Source: Gordonia polyisoprenivorans NBRC 16320 = JCM 10675 (GTDB lineage: Bacteria > Actinomycetota > Actinomycetes > Mycobacteriales > Mycobacteriaceae). From it: a stretch of 64,000 bases of DNA. Of the stretch, positions 49,461-59,896 are shown piece by piece. Location of the stretch: positions 20,964-84,963 of the forward strand of contig NZ_BAEI01000019.1 of assembly GCF_000241325.1 (NCBI RefSeq), in the 5' to 3' direction. How positions within the stretch are numbered: the stretch's first letter is position 1; every line of letters starts with the position of its first letter. The position numbers and the translations under genes are program-made. The notes below the pieces were generated by a model, which saw nothing but the letters and a program-made list of their open reading frames with translations, made no database searches and was not told where the DNA came from.

Positions 49461-51365
49461 TCAGCCCGGCAGCAGGCTCGCGCGCCCGACGACGACGTTG
49501 ATCGCCCCGTTCTTGGCCAGCTTCGATCCGTCCCCGGGACTCTGCGACAGGATCTTCCCGTCGTCGGGGCTGCCGAGCGGCACATTGCGCGGTGTCTGGT
49601 TCAGTGCGCCGTTCCACCCCGACCGCTGTAGCGTCGCGAACGCCTGGTCAGCGGTCTGACCGGTCAGATCGGGCACGACGATCATGTTGCCGCGGGAGAT
49701 CGTCAGCTGCACCGTGGCGCCCTGCTTCACCGAGTCACCGGCCGACGGGCTGGAGCTGACGACCTGGCCCTGCGGCAGGTCCGAGTCGCCCTCGACGACG
49801 GTCACCTTCAGGCCGAGCTGGGCGAGCTGGGCGCGTGCGGCCGACTCGAACTGACCCACCAGATTGGGTACCGTGACGTCCTTGGGGCCGGTGCTGATCC
49901 GAATGATCAACGGGTCCCGAACGGGTGTGTCGGTGCCGACGGCCGGGTTGGTGTCCACCACGTCACCGACCTCGACCGACACCGAGTCCACCTGCTGCAC
50001 CTTGATGTTGGTGAAACCCGCGTTCTGCAGCTCGGACGTCGCGTCGGCCTGGGTCTTGTTGCGTACGTCGGGGATGCGTTGGCGCTCACGTCCACTGGAG
50101 ATGAACAGCGTGACCGTCGACCCCTCGGGTGTCGGGACGTTCTCGCCCGGCGCCGAGCGGGTGGCCTTACCGGCGTCGACGGTCTCGCTCGACTCGTCGA
50201 GTTGTTTGACCTCGAAACCCGCCTTCTCCAGGGTGCTACGCGCGTCGGCCGCCGACAGTCCGGCCACCGCGGGTACGGCCACCTTGCGCGCCGACCCGGA
50301 CGACCACGGCGACCACCACACCAGCAACCCGACGAACAGCAGCACCACGGCCGCCACCGCGCCGGCGATCAGCCATGGGGGACGGCGTCGGGTCGGGGTG
50401 TCGTCGTCCTTGCCCGCAGCCGGCTGGCCACCGGTGTCGGCACGCAATGCGCGACGCGGACCCGAGCCGGTGTCGAGCCAGGCGGTCCGGTCCTCCTCGC
50501 TCATCAGCAGCGGCGCCGACGGTTTTCCGCCGGCAAGAACCTTGATCAGATCCGACCGCAGTTCGGCCGCCGACTGGTAGCGGTTCTCCTTGTTCTTGCT
50601 CATCGCCTTCATGACGATGGAGTCGAGCTCCGGCGGGATGTCCGGGCGCACCGCCGACGGCCAGCGCGGATCCTCGTGCACATGCTGATGGGCGACGGCG
50701 ACCGGCGAATCACCGGTGAACGGCGGCTCGCCGGTGAGCAGTTCGAACAGCACGCAGCCCATCGAGTAGATGTCACTGCGCGGATCGACCTTGATCCCGC
50801 GCGCCTGCTCGGGCGAGAGGTACTGCGCGGTGCCCATCACCGCACTGGTCTGGGTCATCGTTGACGTCGAGTCGTTCATCGCGCGCGCGATGCCGAAATC
50901 CATCACCTTGACCGCGCCCGACGAGTCGATCATCACGTTCGCCGGCTTCATGTCACGGTGCACGATGCCGTTGCGGTGCGAGAAATCCATCGCCGCGGCC
51001 ACGTCGGCCATCCACGTCATGGCTTGCCGTGGCGCGACAGGGCCGTTGCGCCGCAACACATCTCGCAGCGTCTCACCGTCCACGTACTCCATCACGATGA
51101 AGGGCAGCGGCCCCTCGTCGGTCTCGGCCTCGCCGGTGTCGAAGACCTGCACGATCGTCGGGTGATTGAGCTTGGCGGCGTTCTGGGCCTCCCGGCGGAA
51201 GCGCAGATAGAACGACGGATCCCGGGCCAGGTCGGCGCGCAGCACCTTCACCGCGACGTCCCGGTTCAGCAGGAGATCACGTGCGTAGTGAACCTCGGAC
51301 ATGCCGCCGAAGCCGAGCGTCTCGCCCAGCTCGTAGCGGTCGGAGAGGTGGTGCGGGGTCGACAT
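49461..51365 (-). CDS. pknB: Serine/threonine protein kinase PknB with PASTA domains
   Basis: 634 residues from ATG 51365 (a second ATG at 51368). Kinase: glycine loop LGFGGMSEV, K40, catalytic D138 in HRDMKPANVM, DFG 156-158, activation-loop threonines T171 and T173 (TMTQTSAV) at the same numbers as in M. tuberculosis PknB. Transmembrane helix 331-351. Four PASTA domains outside the membrane bind muropeptides and lipid II. It controls growth by phosphorylating CwlM, the MurJ pseudokinase and others, and is reversed by PstP. Last gene of the fhaB-pstP-rodA-pbpA-pknA-pknB operon. Confidence 0.97.
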   Translation of the reverse strand: MSTPHHLSDRYELGETLGFGGMSEVHYARDLLLNRDVAVKVLRADLARDPSFYLRFRREAQNAAKLNHPTIVQVFDTGEAETDEGPLPFIVMEYVDGETLRDVLRRNGPVAPRQAMTWMADVAAAMDFSHRNGIVHRDMKPANVMIDSSGAVKVMDFGIARAMNDSTSTMTQTSAVMGTAQYLSPEQARGIKVDPRSDIYSMGCVLFELLTGEPPFTGDSPVAVAHQHVHEDPRWPSAVRPDIPPELDSIVMKAMSKNKENRYQSAAELRSDLIKVLAGGKPSAPLLMSEEDRTAWLDTGSGPRRALRADTGGQPAAGKDDDTPTRRRPPWLIAGAVAAVVLLFVGLLVWWSPWSSGSARKVAVPAVAGLSAADARSTLEKAGFEVKQLDESSETVDAGKATRSAPGENVPTPEGSTVTLFISSGRERQRIPDVRNKTQADATSELQNAGFTNIKVQQVDSVSVEVGDVVDTNPAVGTDTPVRDPLIIRISTGPKDVTVPNLVGQFESAARAQLAQLGLKVTVVEGDSDLPQGQVVSSSPSAGDSVKQGATVQLTISRGNMIVVPDLTGQTADQAFATLQRSGWNGALNQTPRNVPLGSPDDGKILSQSPGDGSKLAKNGAINVVVGRASLLPG

Positions 51366-51372
51366 CATGGCA

Positions 51373-52731
51373 TCAGCACGGCACCTGGATCGGCCCGATG
51401 TTGCACGACCGCGTGGTCGCGCCCGGGTCGGTGGTCTGCGGCGTCGTCTCCTCGGGGGTCGTGGTCTCCGGCGTGGTGGTGTCCTCGGTGGTGGTCGTCG
51501 TGGTCGGCGGCCGCGAGCGGGTGGTCGTGGTCTCCTGGGTGGTCGTCTGGTCGTCGGTGGTGGTGACCGTCTCGGTCTGGGTGGTCGTCGTCGACGCCGG
51601 CGCCGGCGCGGGCGTGTTGTCGTCCGCGCTGGCCAGGTAGTACCCGATCAGCGCGATCGCCCCGACCAGTAGTGCCGTCGCGACACCGGCGAGGACCTTC
51701 TGCCCGGTCGTCCAGCCGCCCCCGCCCTGACCCGCGGTAGCCGGGGCCGAGGTGGTGGGCGGGCGCGCCGACGTCGGCGGCGGGGTCGAGTCGGTCATCG
51801 CGCGGGTCGCGTTGGCCCGTGCGGCCGCCGCTCCGGCTCCGGCGCCGACAACAGCACCCGCCGCTGCAGCCCCGGCGACACCGGGCCGCGGTGGGCGGCG
51901 CCCGGCGCGTACAGACGCGACGGCGTCGGCGAACGCCCCACCGTTGGGGTAGCGCTGCTTGGGGTCCTTCGACATGGTGATGTCGATCAGTTCACGCACG
52001 TTCGGCGGGATGGTGTCCGGCAGGGGCGGCGGGGTCTCACGAATGTGCTTCATCGCGACGGTGATCGCGCCGTCACCCAGGAACGGCCGTCGCCCGACGA
52101 GCGCCTCGTAGCCGACGACCCCGAGCGAATACACGTCCGACGCCGCGGTCGCGTCGTCGCCTGTGGCCTGCTCGGGCGAGATGTACTGGGCTGTGCCCAT
52201 CACCATGCCGGTCTGCGTGACCGGTGCGGCGTCGACGGCCTTGGCGATCCCGAAGTCGGTGATCTTGACCTGACCGGTCGGCGTGATGAGGATGTTGCCG
52301 GGTTTGACGTCGCGGTGCACCAGCCCCTGGCTGTGCGCGGCCTGCAACGCGCGGCCGGTCTGCTCGAGCATGTCGAGGGTGTTGGCCACCGACAACCGAC
52401 CCATCCGCGAGATCACCGAGTTCAGCGGCTCGCCGTCGACGAGCTCCATCACCAGGTACGCCAGCGTGCCGCCGCCACGGTCACCGGTCTCGCCGTAGTC
52501 GAAGACGTTCGCGATGCCCGGGTTGTTGAGCTTCGCGGTGGTCTGCGCCTCGGTGCGGAACCGTGCCGCGAACTCGGGATCGTCGGAGTACTCCGCCTTG
52601 AGCACCTTGACCGCAACCCGGCGATTGAGCCGGGTGTCAAGCGCTTCCCAGACCTGTCCCATACCGCCGGTGGCGATGAGACGCATCAGCCGATAGCGGT
52701 CGGCGATGATGGTGCCGTTCTGCAACGTCAT
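51373..52731 (-). CDS. pknA: Serine/threonine protein kinase PknA
   Basis: 452 residues. Kinase motifs: [13 protein letters not shown]42, [20 protein letters not shown] and [11 protein letters not shown]. An Ala/Gly-rich juxtamembrane stretch (about 290-345) leads to one transmembrane helix ([20 protein letters not shown]). The extracellular tail is Thr-rich ([18 protein letters not shown]) and ends with two cysteines in [11 protein letters not shown]; no PASTA domain. PknA with PknB controls cell shape and division. Overlaps pbpA by 4 bases and is 7 bases from pknB. Confidence 0.96.
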   Translation of the reverse strand: MTLQNGTIIADRYRLMRLIATGGMGQVWEALDTRLNRRVAVKVLKAEYSDDPEFAARFRTEAQTTAKLNNPGIANVFDYGETGDRGGGTLAYLVMELVDGEPLNSVISRMGRLSVANTLDMLEQTGRALQAAHSQGLVHRDVKPGNILITPTGQVKITDFGIAKAVDAAPVTQTGMVMGTAQYISPEQATGDDATAASDVYSLGVVGYEALVGRRPFLGDGAITVAMKHIRETPPPLPDTIPPNVRELIDITMSKDPKQRYPNGGAFADAVASVRAGRRPPRPGVAGAAAAGAVVGAGAGAAAARANATRAMTDSTPPPTSARPPTTSAPATAGQGGGGWTTGQKVLAGVATALLVGAIALIGYYLASADDNTPAPAPASTTTTQTETVTTTDDQTTTQETTTTRSRPPTTTTTTEDTTTPETTTPEETTPQTTDPGATTRSCNIGPIQVPC

Positions 52732-54212
52732 CGTCCACCTCCTACATAAGCATTGATCACTGCCCGGCCGATGGGTCCGGCCACGGTGTTACCGACCGAT
52801 TGCACACCGAACTTCCCATTCTCCACCACCACCGCGACGGCGATCTTCGCGTCCGTCGACGGCCCGAACGCGATGTACCAGGAATACGGGGTGGCGGAGT
52901 TCTCGTCGCCGTGCTCGGCGGTACCGGTCTTCGACGCGATCTGCACCGGCCCGCCGGACGGGTTCGATGCATTCTCCACCCCGACCATCATCGATGTCAG
53001 GCTAGCCGCCTGCTCCGAGGTGATCGGCGAGTTGATGGTGGTCGGTGGCGTCGTGTACAGGGTGCGCAGGTCCGCCGACTGCAACTTGTCGACCAGGTAC
53101 GGCTGCATCCGCACACCGGCGTTGGCGACGGTCGCGGCGACCATCGCGTTCTGCAGGGTCGACATCGCAACATCCTTCTGTCCGATCGCACTGAGCGCGA
53201 GAGATGCGCGGTCGGGGATCGTGCCGACCGTCGACCGCGCCACCGGCATCGGGATGTTCGGCGCCGGCGAGTCGAGGCCGTAGAGCCGAGCGGTTTCCTT
53301 GAGTGTGTCGGTGGCGTTGGGCATCTTGTTGAGCACGAGGTCGGCGAAGGCGGTGTTGCACGAGTACTTCACCGCATCGGCGAGGCTGACGGTGCCGCTG
53401 CCGCCCGGGCAGGTCTCGTCGCCGTAGTTCGGCAGTGTCGCGGTGCTGTCGGGCAGCTGGAAGGTCGACGCCGCGGTCAGCTGCGTCGACGCGTTGAGTC
53501 CGTCACGCAATGCCGCCGACGACGTGATGATCTTGAACGTCGATCCGGGCGGATAGATCTCGTCGGTCGCACGGTTCTGCAGGCGCTTGTCCGCGCCGGT
53601 GTCGGCGCCCCACGCCGCCTCCCGCACGTTCTGGTCGTGGCTGCTCAGCAGATTCGGGTCGTAGCTGGGCGTCGAGGCCATCGCGAGGATCTTGCCGGTA
53701 CTCGGGTCCATCGCGACGACCGCACCGACGCACGGCCCGTCGCACGTGGCCCCGGAGTTCAGCTGGTCGTAGGCGATCTGCTGCAACCGCGGGTCGATGG
53801 TCGTGACGACGTTGCCGCCGCGTGGATCCCGACCGGAGAACATGTCGGTGAACCGCTGACCGAACAGGCGGTCGTCGTTGCCGGAGAGGATCGAGTTCTC
53901 GTACTGCTCGAGGCCCGCCGACCCGTACTGGATCGAGTAGTAGCCGGTGATCGGAGCGAAGGCACGCGGGTTCACCGGATAGCGGCGCAGGTACTTGTAG
54001 CGGCTGTCGGTGGCCTGCGACATCGCAATGACCTCGCCGCCGGCGATGATCGAGCCGCGCTGCCGGGAGTACTCGTCGAGCAGCACCCGGTCGTTGCGCG
54101 GGTCGGAGCGCAGCTTGTCGGCCTTGATCACCTGCACGTAGGTGGCGTTGGCGAGCAGGACGACGATCAACGCGATCACCGCGACCGACACCCGACGGAT
54201 CGGAGTGTTCAC
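52728..54212 (-). CDS. pbpA: Penicillin-binding protein A (class B transpeptidase)
   Basis: 494 residues. One N-terminal transmembrane helix ([19 protein letters not shown]), a PBP dimer domain and a transpeptidase domain with S224-T-F-K227 (PPGSTFK), SCN in KYSCNTAF and KTGTAEHGD. It cross-links peptidoglycan together with the RodA glycosyltransferase encoded next to it; in mycobacteria PBPA acts at the septum with CrgA. Cysteine pair GATCDGPC may form a disulfide. Overlaps both neighbours by 4 bases. Confidence 0.96.
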   Translation of the reverse strand: MNTPIRRVSVAVIALIVVLLANATYVQVIKADKLRSDPRNDRVLLDEYSRQRGSIIAGGEVIAMSQATDSRYKYLRRYPVNPRAFAPITGYYSIQYGSAGLEQYENSILSGNDDRLFGQRFTDMFSGRDPRGGNVVTTIDPRLQQIAYDQLNSGATCDGPCVGAVVAMDPSTGKILAMASTPSYDPNLLSSHDQNVREAAWGADTGADKRLQNRATDEIYPPGSTFKIITSSAALRDGLNASTQLTAASTFQLPDSTATLPNYGDETCPGGSGTVSLADAVKYSCNTAFADLVLNKMPNATDTLKETARLYGLDSPAPNIPMPVARSTVGTIPDRASLALSAIGQKDVAMSTLQNAMVAATVANAGVRMQPYLVDKLQSADLRTLYTTPPTTINSPITSEQAASLTSMMVGVENASNPSGGPVQIASKTGTAEHGDENSATPYSWYIAFGPSTDAKIAVAVVVENGKFGVQSVGNTVAGPIGRAVINAYVGGGR

Positions 54213-55639
54213 GTGCGCTTCACCGCCTGCGTGGGCAGTGACTCGACGGGCTTGGGGGTCGGCCGGCGCTTCGTCGGATCCGGCTCGCGGGCAGCGTTGG
54301 ACACGCGGATCAGCAACGCCACCAACACATAGTTGGCGAGCAGCGACGAGCCGCCGTAGGAGATGAACGGGGTGGTCAGACCGGTCAGCGGGATCAGCTT
54401 GGTGACGCCGCCGACGACGACGAAGACCTGCACCGCCATGGTCACCGACAGTCCGGTGGCCAGCAGCTTGCCGAAGCTGTCGCGGACGGTCACCGCGGTC
54501 CGCAGGCCGCGCACGACGAAGATCATGTACATCATCAGCACCGCGGCCAGGCCGACGAGCCCGAGCTCCTCACCGATCGTCGCGATGATGAAGTCGGTGT
54601 TGGCGAACGGCACCGCGTTGGGTCGCCCCGAGCCCAGTCCGGTGCCGAACAGACCACCGGTGGCCAGGCCGAACAGACTCTGGCCGATCTGGTAGCCGGT
54701 GTTGTAGAAGTCGCCGAACGGATCGAGCCACACCGATACGCGGACCTGCAGATGCGGGAACAACTGGTAGGCGAGGATCGCGCCGACGGCGAACATGGTC
54801 AGACCGATGACCACCCAGCCCACCCGCTCGGTGGCCACGTAGAGCATCGCCAAGATCGTGGTGAAGATCAGCAGCGGGCCACCGAGATCGTTCTCGAGGG
54901 CGAAGATGCCGATCGCGACGACCCATGCGATGAGCAGCGGGCCGAGGTCGCGGGCGCGTGGCAGGTCCATGCCCAGGAAGTGTTTGCCCGCGGTGGTGAA
55001 CAGGTCGCGTTTGGAGACCAGCAGGGCCGCGGTGAAGATGATCAGCAGGATCTTCGAGAACTCACCGGGCTGGATGTTGAACAGCGGCGTGCGAATCCAG
55101 TTCTTGGAGCCGTTGATCTCCGACAACGACGCCGGCAGGATCGCCGGGATCGCCAAGAAGATCAGACCGCCCAGACCCAGCGTGTACGCGTAGCGCGACA
55201 GGGTGCGGTGATCGCGGATGAAGATGAGGATCGCGGCGAAGACGGCCATCCCGAGGAACGCCCACAGCAACTGCTGGTCGGCGTTGTCGGTCTTGGTCGT
55301 CGGATTGATCGACTCCCCGGTGTTGCCCGACCCGAGGTCGAGCCGGTGGATGAGGACCAGACCGAGGCCGTTGAGCATCGCCACCACCGGCAAGAAGACG
55401 GGGTCGGCGTGCGGGGCGAAGCGCCGGACCACCAGATGCCCGATCGCGAACAGCACGATGTAGGCGGCGACGTACTTCGCGATGTCCCACGTCAGCGACT
55501 GATCCTGGGCGCTCTGCACGATGAGCAGCGCGACGGTGACCACCCCGATGGCGCACACCAGCAGCGCCAATTCGGCGTTGCGTCCGGTGTGTTCGGGCTG
55601 GGTGGGCCGTGCGTGGGTCGGGGCGGCGGCTTGCGTCAT
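54209..55639 (-). CDS. rodA: SEDS peptidoglycan glycosyltransferase RodA/FtsW family
   Basis: 476 residues with about 12 transmembrane helices. SEDS motifs: [20 protein letters not shown], then [24 protein letters not shown] and [17 protein letters not shown]. It polymerises lipid II delivered by MurJ; its transpeptidase partner is PbpA, encoded downstream. It abuts pstP (start at 55639, pstP ends at 55640), and overlaps pbpA by 4 bases, so the operon is tightly coupled. Confidence 0.96.
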   Translation of the reverse strand: MTQAAAPTHARPTQPEHTGRNAELALLVCAIGVVTVALLIVQSAQDQSLTWDIAKYVAAYIVLFAIGHLVVRRFAPHADPVFLPVVAMLNGLGLVLIHRLDLGSGNTGESINPTTKTDNADQQLLWAFLGMAVFAAILIFIRDHRTLSRYAYTLGLGGLIFLAIPAILPASLSEINGSKNWIRTPLFNIQPGEFSKILLIIFTAALLVSKRDLFTTAGKHFLGMDLPRARDLGPLLIAWVVAIGIFALENDLGGPLLIFTTILAMLYVATERVGWVVIGLTMFAVGAILAYQLFPHLQVRVSVWLDPFGDFYNTGYQIGQSLFGLATGGLFGTGLGSGRPNAVPFANTDFIIATIGEELGLVGLAAVLMMYMIFVVRGLRTAVTVRDSFGKLLATGLSVTMAVQVFVVVGGVTKLIPLTGLTTPFISYGGSSLLANYVLVALLIRVSNAAREPDPTKRRPTPKPVESLPTQAVKRT

Positions 55640-57211
55640 CTACGGTTCCCGGCAGTTCGTTCCGGGCTGGTCAGCCGAGGGCGACGTCGATGATCCCGCC
55701 GAGCCGGAGGGTGCCGAACTGGAGGGTGCGGAGCTGCCGGGCGCCGAGCTGTTCGGGGCACCCGACGTAGGGGGCGCGGGCGCCTCGGTCGCCGGGGCGA
55801 TGTGGGCACCGCCGGGCCCGAAGGTCGCGGGCACCGGCGTGGCCGGCCCGGGAGCGGGCGCCGGGGTGGATGACGGCGGGGCGGGCGCGGGCGATTCCGA
55901 CGGCATCGACTGGTCGTTGACGCCGGGCATCGTTGCCTTGCACAGCGGCAGCAATTCGAGCTCGCTGGTGGTGCCGAGGATGTCGTTGAGCGGTTTGCCG
56001 GAGATCCGGTGTTCGCGGACCGCCGACTGCGAGAACGGCTGGAGGTCGGCGACGTTGAGCGCGGTGCAGTCGGCGGCGTCCGCGGGCACGAAGGTGATGC
56101 GCGCGGAGTCCTTGTCGGCGTCGACGATGCAGCCCTTCTGCACCAGGTTGCTCACCGAGTAGAACAGCACCGCGTCGGGAGAGCCTTGGTAGACAACGAC
56201 TTTCGAGTCTTGCTCGCCGATGTAGTAGGTGCGGTGCAGGTAGTAGCGCAACCCGAAGAAGCCCGCGAGGATGGCCACGATCACCAGGATGATGAACCCG
56301 ATGGTGAACCATCGGCCCTTGTGTCCGGTCCGTACCGGCTCGTCGTCGTCGGGCAGGATCGTCGGCTGCTGCGGCGCCTCGAGCGGTGGGCGCAGCGCCG
56401 CCGCGCGGCCGGCCGCGGTCTTCGGGTCCGGGGTGTAGGCGTCCTCACCGGTACCCGCGGCGCCGCCGACGATGGGCCGTGATTCGCCGTAGTCGGTGTC
56501 GACGACGTCGGCGAGCACGACGGTCACGTTGTCCGGTCCGCCGCCGCGCAAGGCGAGTTCGATGAGCCGGTCTGCGCATTCCTTGTAGTCGCTGATCGAA
56601 CCGAGTGTCTCGGCGAGGGTTTCCTCGCTGACCACATCGGAGAGCCCGTCGCTGCACAGCAGATACCGGTCGCCGGCACGCGCCTCGCGCACGGTCAGGG
56701 TCGGCTCGACCTCGGTACCGGTCAGCGCCCGCATGATCAGTGATCGCTGCGGATGGGTGTGGGCCTGTTCGGGGGTGATGCGGCCCTCGTCGACGAGCGT
56801 CTGAACGAAGGTGTCGTCGCGGGTGATCTGGGTGAGCTCACCGTCGCGGTAGAGGTATCCGCGGGAATCGCCGATGTGGCACAAGCCGATTCGGGAGCCG
56901 GCGAACAGGATCGCGGTGAGGGTGGTGCCCATCCCGTCGAGTTCGGGTTTCGCCTCGACCTGGGCGGCGATCGCGTGGTTGCCGGCCTGGGTGGCGTGAT
57001 TGAGGGCGTCGAGCAGATCTCCGGTCGCGTCGTCCTCGTCGAGGGTGCGCATGGATTCGATGACCAGTCGGCTGGCGACCTCACCCGCCGCGTGACCGCC
57101 CATGCCGTCGGCGAGCGCGAGCAACCGCGGACCGGCGTACGCCGAATCCTCGTTGTTCGATCGGACCAGACCCTGGTCACTACGCGCGATGTAGCGCAGT
57201 ACGAGTGTCAC
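55640..57211 (-). CDS. pstP: PP2C-type Ser/Thr phosphatase PstP
   Basis: 523 residues from GTG 57211. PP2C metal-binding motifs: RSNNEDSAYAG, LLALADGMGGHAAGEVAS, HIGDSRGYLYRDGEL, LLCSDGLSDVV and GGGPDNVTVVLADV. A transmembrane helix near 300-322 (GFIILVIVAILAGFFGLRYY) and a Pro/Ala/Ser-rich extracellular tail follow. It dephosphorylates PknA, PknB and their substrates. Overlaps fhaB by 4 bases. Confidence 0.96.
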   Translation of the reverse strand: MTLVLRYIARSDQGLVRSNNEDSAYAGPRLLALADGMGGHAAGEVASRLVIESMRTLDEDDATGDLLDALNHATQAGNHAIAAQVEAKPELDGMGTTLTAILFAGSRIGLCHIGDSRGYLYRDGELTQITRDDTFVQTLVDEGRITPEQAHTHPQRSLIMRALTGTEVEPTLTVREARAGDRYLLCSDGLSDVVSEETLAETLGSISDYKECADRLIELALRGGGPDNVTVVLADVVDTDYGESRPIVGGAAGTGEDAYTPDPKTAAGRAAALRPPLEAPQQPTILPDDDEPVRTGHKGRWFTIGFIILVIVAILAGFFGLRYYLHRTYYIGEQDSKVVVYQGSPDAVLFYSVSNLVQKGCIVDADKDSARITFVPADAADCTALNVADLQPFSQSAVREHRISGKPLNDILGTTSELELLPLCKATMPGVNDQSMPSESPAPAPPSSTPAPAPGPATPVPATFGPGGAHIAPATEAPAPPTSGAPNSSAPGSSAPSSSAPSGSAGSSTSPSADQPGTNCREP

Positions 57212-57672
57212 GGGCGCAGCTCGATCACGGTCTTGCCGATGCGGATCGGCGTGGACAGCGGGACCTTCACCGCCGTGGTCACCTTGGATCGGTCGAGGTA
57301 GGTGCCGTTGGTGGACCCGAGATCCTCGACGTACCAGTCATCCCCGCGGCGGGACAGTCGTGCGTGCCGCTCGGAGGCGTAGTCATCGGTGAGCACCAGC
57401 GTCGAATCGTCGGCGCGTCCGAGGAGCACCGGCTGCGTTCCCAGCGTGATGCGGGTGTTCGCGAGCGCACCCGCGGTCACCACCAGGTACCGCGCGGACC
57501 CCTTCGTGCTCGGCTTCGCCCGTCCCTTCTCGGCCGTGCCTCGAAAGCGCGGCAGCCGGGATCCCGAGGCGGTGACGATGTCGGCGCGCACGGTGCGGAT
57601 CACGGCATAGACGAACAGCCAGAGCAGCAGCAAGAAACCCAACCGGGTCAGCTGCAGCACCAACCCCTGCAT
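57208..57672 (-). CDS. fhaB: FHA-domain protein FhaB (FipA)
   Basis: 154 residues from ATG 57672 (MQGLVLQLTR, the conserved start; an in-frame ATG lies at 57684). An N-terminal transmembrane helix (LGFLLLLWLFVYAVI) precedes an FHA domain with LLGRADDSTLVLTDDYASER then HARL and DLGSTNGTYLD. FHA domains bind phosphothreonine; FipA links FtsZ and FtsQ under oxidative stress. First gene of the run of coupled genes ending in pknB. Confidence 0.95.
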   Translation of the reverse strand: MQGLVLQLTRLGFLLLLWLFVYAVIRTVRADIVTASGSRLPRFRGTAEKGRAKPSTKGSARYLVVTAGALANTRITLGTQPVLLGRADDSTLVLTDDYASERHARLSRRGDDWYVEDLGSTNGTYLDRSKVTTAVKVPLSTPIRIGKTVIELRP

Positions 57673-57925
57673 GTCGTCATCCACCTCCAGCGCATCTCAA
57701 CGGTCGTCGATCGAACGAGTCGGTCTCCGACGATACGGAGGATCCCCACCCGGGCGGGTCCGGGACGTACAAGACCCGAGGTGCATCTTATGGGCTCAAC
57801 CCGGTGCGCCCGTCATTCAGATGTGTCAGTTCTGCATCAACGGGCGTCGTGCCTGCGTACGCCCGGCCGTCGTCGGCACCGACCGCCGCCACGGCGGAGG
57901 CGCGTCGTACCGCCGAACTCGACGC

Positions 57926-59155
57926 CTACTGGAAGCGGACGGTGATGTCGGAGTGACCGACGCGAATGCGGTCGCCGTCGGCGAGTTCCCAGCTGTTGAC
58001 CTGCACGTCGTTGACGGTGGTGCCGTTGGTGGAGTTCAGGTCGGTGAGCATCGCGGTGCTGCCGTCCCAGCGGATCTCCAGATGACGACGCGAGACGCCG
58101 GTGTCGGGGAGGCGGAACTGTGCATCCTGGCCGCGGCCGATGACGTTGGAGCCCTCTCGCAACTGGAAGGTGCGGTTGCTGCCGTCCTCGAGGATCAGCG
58201 TGATCGCGGTCGGCGCGTAACCGGCTGCCGGACGGCCGTAGCCCTGCTGGTAGTCGTAACCACCCTGCTGGCCGTAACCGCCCTGCTCGTACCCCTGTTG
58301 GCCGTAGCCCTGCTGGTAGTCGTAGCCGCCCTGCTGGCCGTAGCCCTGGTCATAACCCTGCTGGCCGTAACCCTGCTCGTAGCCTTGCTGGCCGTAGCCG
58401 CCCTGCTCGTAACCCTGGCCGGGCTGCGCATAGCCCTGGTCGTAGCCCTGTTGGCCGTAGCCGCCTTGTTCGTAGCCCTGCTGGGCATAACCCTGCTGCT
58501 GGCCGTAGCCCTGGTCGTAGCCGGGCTGTCCGTAGCCGTTTTGCTCATGGGCGGGCTGCCCGTAGCCGGCCTGCTCGTGGCCCGGCTGGCCGTAGCCCTG
58601 CTGGTAGTCGTACCCGCCTTGCTGGCCGTAGCCCTGGTCGTACGCAGGTTCCGGTGCCCTGCGCTGGTCGTATCCGGGGTTCTGCGTCATCTCTGGGGCT
58701 CCTACTTGTTTGGCCGCATCGTGTGGATGCGGCTGTGACTGTGGTCGGGGTACGCCTCCGTCACGCACCGGTCGCGGCTGGGCGTCCGGGTTGACCGCGC
58801 CGCGCGCACGGAACATACCCGTGTGCAGGGACGGAGACTGGTCGAATTCGACGACGACCTGACCGTATGTCTGCCACCCGTTGTCCTTGATGAAGTTCTC
58901 CAGGTGTTTGGAGAACCTCTTGCGGTTCAGCTCGTACTCGGCCGCGATCTGATCGTGGTCGGTCGGACTGAAGAGCAACGTGTAGCTGTTCGCGGCCAGG
59001 ATTGTACCGTCACCGAGATTCTCCAACGATTCCTCGGCTTCTCGCTGCAGGCCGTTCTCGATCTCCTGCGGGGCGACCTCGCCGCCGAAAACGCGCGCGA
59101 AGCCGTCATCGACAGCACCCTCGAGCTTGCGCTCGATGCGTTGCAAAATCCCCAC
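57926..59155 (-). CDS. fhaA: FHA-domain protein FhaA
   Basis: 409 residues from GTG 59155, RBS GGGAGG six bases upstream. DUF3662 domain at the start ([20 protein letters not shown]), a low-complexity Gln/Gly/Tyr linker of about 140 residues made of [13 protein letters not shown] units, and a C-terminal FHA domain ([20 protein letters not shown], then RRHLEI and [11 protein letters not shown]). In mycobacteria FhaA binds the phosphorylated MurJ pseudokinase and restrains wall synthesis. Separated from fhaB by 253 bases that hold no other gene. Confidence 0.95.
   Translation of the reverse strand: MGILQRIERKLEGAVDDGFARVFGGEVAPQEIENGLQREAEESLENLGDGTILAANSYTLLFSPTDHDQIAAEYELNRKRFSKHLENFIKDNGWQTYGQVVVEFDQSPSLHTGMFRARGAVNPDAQPRPVRDGGVPRPQSQPHPHDAAKQVGAPEMTQNPGYDQRRAPEPAYDQGYGQQGGYDYQQGYGQPGHEQAGYGQPAHEQNGYGQPGYDQGYGQQQGYAQQGYEQGGYGQQGYDQGYAQPGQGYEQGGYGQQGYEQGYGQQGYDQGYGQQGGYDYQQGYGQQGYEQGGYGQQGGYDYQQGYGRPAAGYAPTAITLILEDGSNRTFQLREGSNVIGRGQDAQFRLPDTGVSRRHLEIRWDGSTAMLTDLNSTNGTTVNDVQVNSWELADGDRIRVGHSDITVRFQ
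58229..58650 (-). repeat. Gln/Gly/Tyr low-complexity repeat array within fhaA
   Basis: Repeating codon blocks (GGCTACGGCCAGCAG-like, seen on the plus strand as CTGCTGGCCGTAGCC) encode about 20 imperfect units such as GYGQQGYEQ and [11 protein letters not shown]. The coding frame is intact. Such Q/G/Y-rich segments resemble prion-like or phase-separating linkers. Confidence 0.85.
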
Positions 59156-59492
59156 CGTCGACCTCCCTTCGCGGCTTGTGTGGCGTGTCGCCGTGCGTGT
59201 GGCCTTTACAGATGATACCGATACTGACGGCCCAGGCTGCCATGAAGCAACTGCTGTACCGTCTGCAACATACGCATCACCACCGTCATGTGGTGTGCGC
59301 CTACCCCTGAAATCATCCCTGACCAGCGCTTTGGCGTCCACCCCCTGGGTTGCGCGTAGCTGAATGACGCGGGTTGTACGACGGGTCAAATTCATCGTTT
59401 TTCACTTGCGGTGAGGTGCGTGCTATCGTCGTCCAGGCCGTTGATCGAACCCATCGATTCACGGTCATGCCCGCCGAGAACTCGGCGGCCAC
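59156..59492. promoter_or_regulatory. fhaA-tRNA-Leu intergenic region
   Basis: 337 bases between the divergent fhaA start and tRNA-Leu. It should hold the fha promoter and the tRNA promoter. TATCAT and TATCGT hexamers occur on either strand (near 59213 and 59419), but without convincing -35 partners. No gene is seen. Confidence 0.4.
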
Positions 59493-59578
59493 GGGCGAGT
59501 GGCGGAATGGCAGACGCGCTGGCTTCAGGTGCCAGTGTCCTTCGGGACGTGGGGGTTCAAGTCCCCCTTCGCCCACCA
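59493..59578 (+). tRNA. leuT: tRNA-Leu (CAG)
   Basis: Acceptor GGGCGAG pairs with TTCGCCC; anticodon stem-loop CTGGC-TTCAGGT-GCCAG with anticodon CAG; long variable arm (GTCCTTCGGGAC) typical of leucine; T-arm GGGGGTTCAAGTCCCCC. CCA is encoded (59576-59578). Marks the end of the conserved block; accessory genes follow. Confidence 0.97.
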
Positions 59579-59580
59579 CG

Positions 59581-59599
59581 AGCAGTTCTATGAACTGCT
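59581..59599. other. Small hairpin directly after tRNA-Leu
   Basis: AGCAGTTC-TAT-GAACTGCT, a perfect 8-bp inverted repeat two bases after the tRNA CCA end. It could be a processing or transcript-end structure. Confidence 0.6.
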
Positions 59600-59602
59600 G
59601 GA

Positions 59603-59646
59603 CCCGAGGTCGCGAACTCAAATGAGTCCGTGACCTCGGGTTTTTT
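59603..59646 (+). terminator. Rho-independent terminator of tRNA-Leu
   Basis: CCCGAGGTC (59603-59611) pairs with GACCTCGGG (59632-59640), followed by TTTTTT. One of the few textbook terminators in the window. Confidence 0.9.
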
Positions 59647-59896
59647 GGTCACCAGAGCCGTTCGATTGGCGAATGCCGATGACGGCGGCCGTGCTCCCCC
59701 GGATCTCGTTGAGGCGATAGAAGCACGGGTGTCGCGCGCGCCTGGCGCCGCGACGTAGTCCGGTTTCGGCGGCATAGCTGAGGTGCGTAGTTGGTGGCGC
59801 ATCACACGTCGCTGCTGGTATAGGTGAAGTCGATCGACGAGGTTGATCCCGTACATCCCGAGGCGAGACGGCCAAGTCAACGATCTGGGGGTCACC

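Noticed and set aside
58229..58650. Regular repeats that could be taken for a CRISPR array
   Set aside because: The period is short and variable, there are no unique spacers, and the array is in frame within FhaA. No cas gene is present anywhere in the window.
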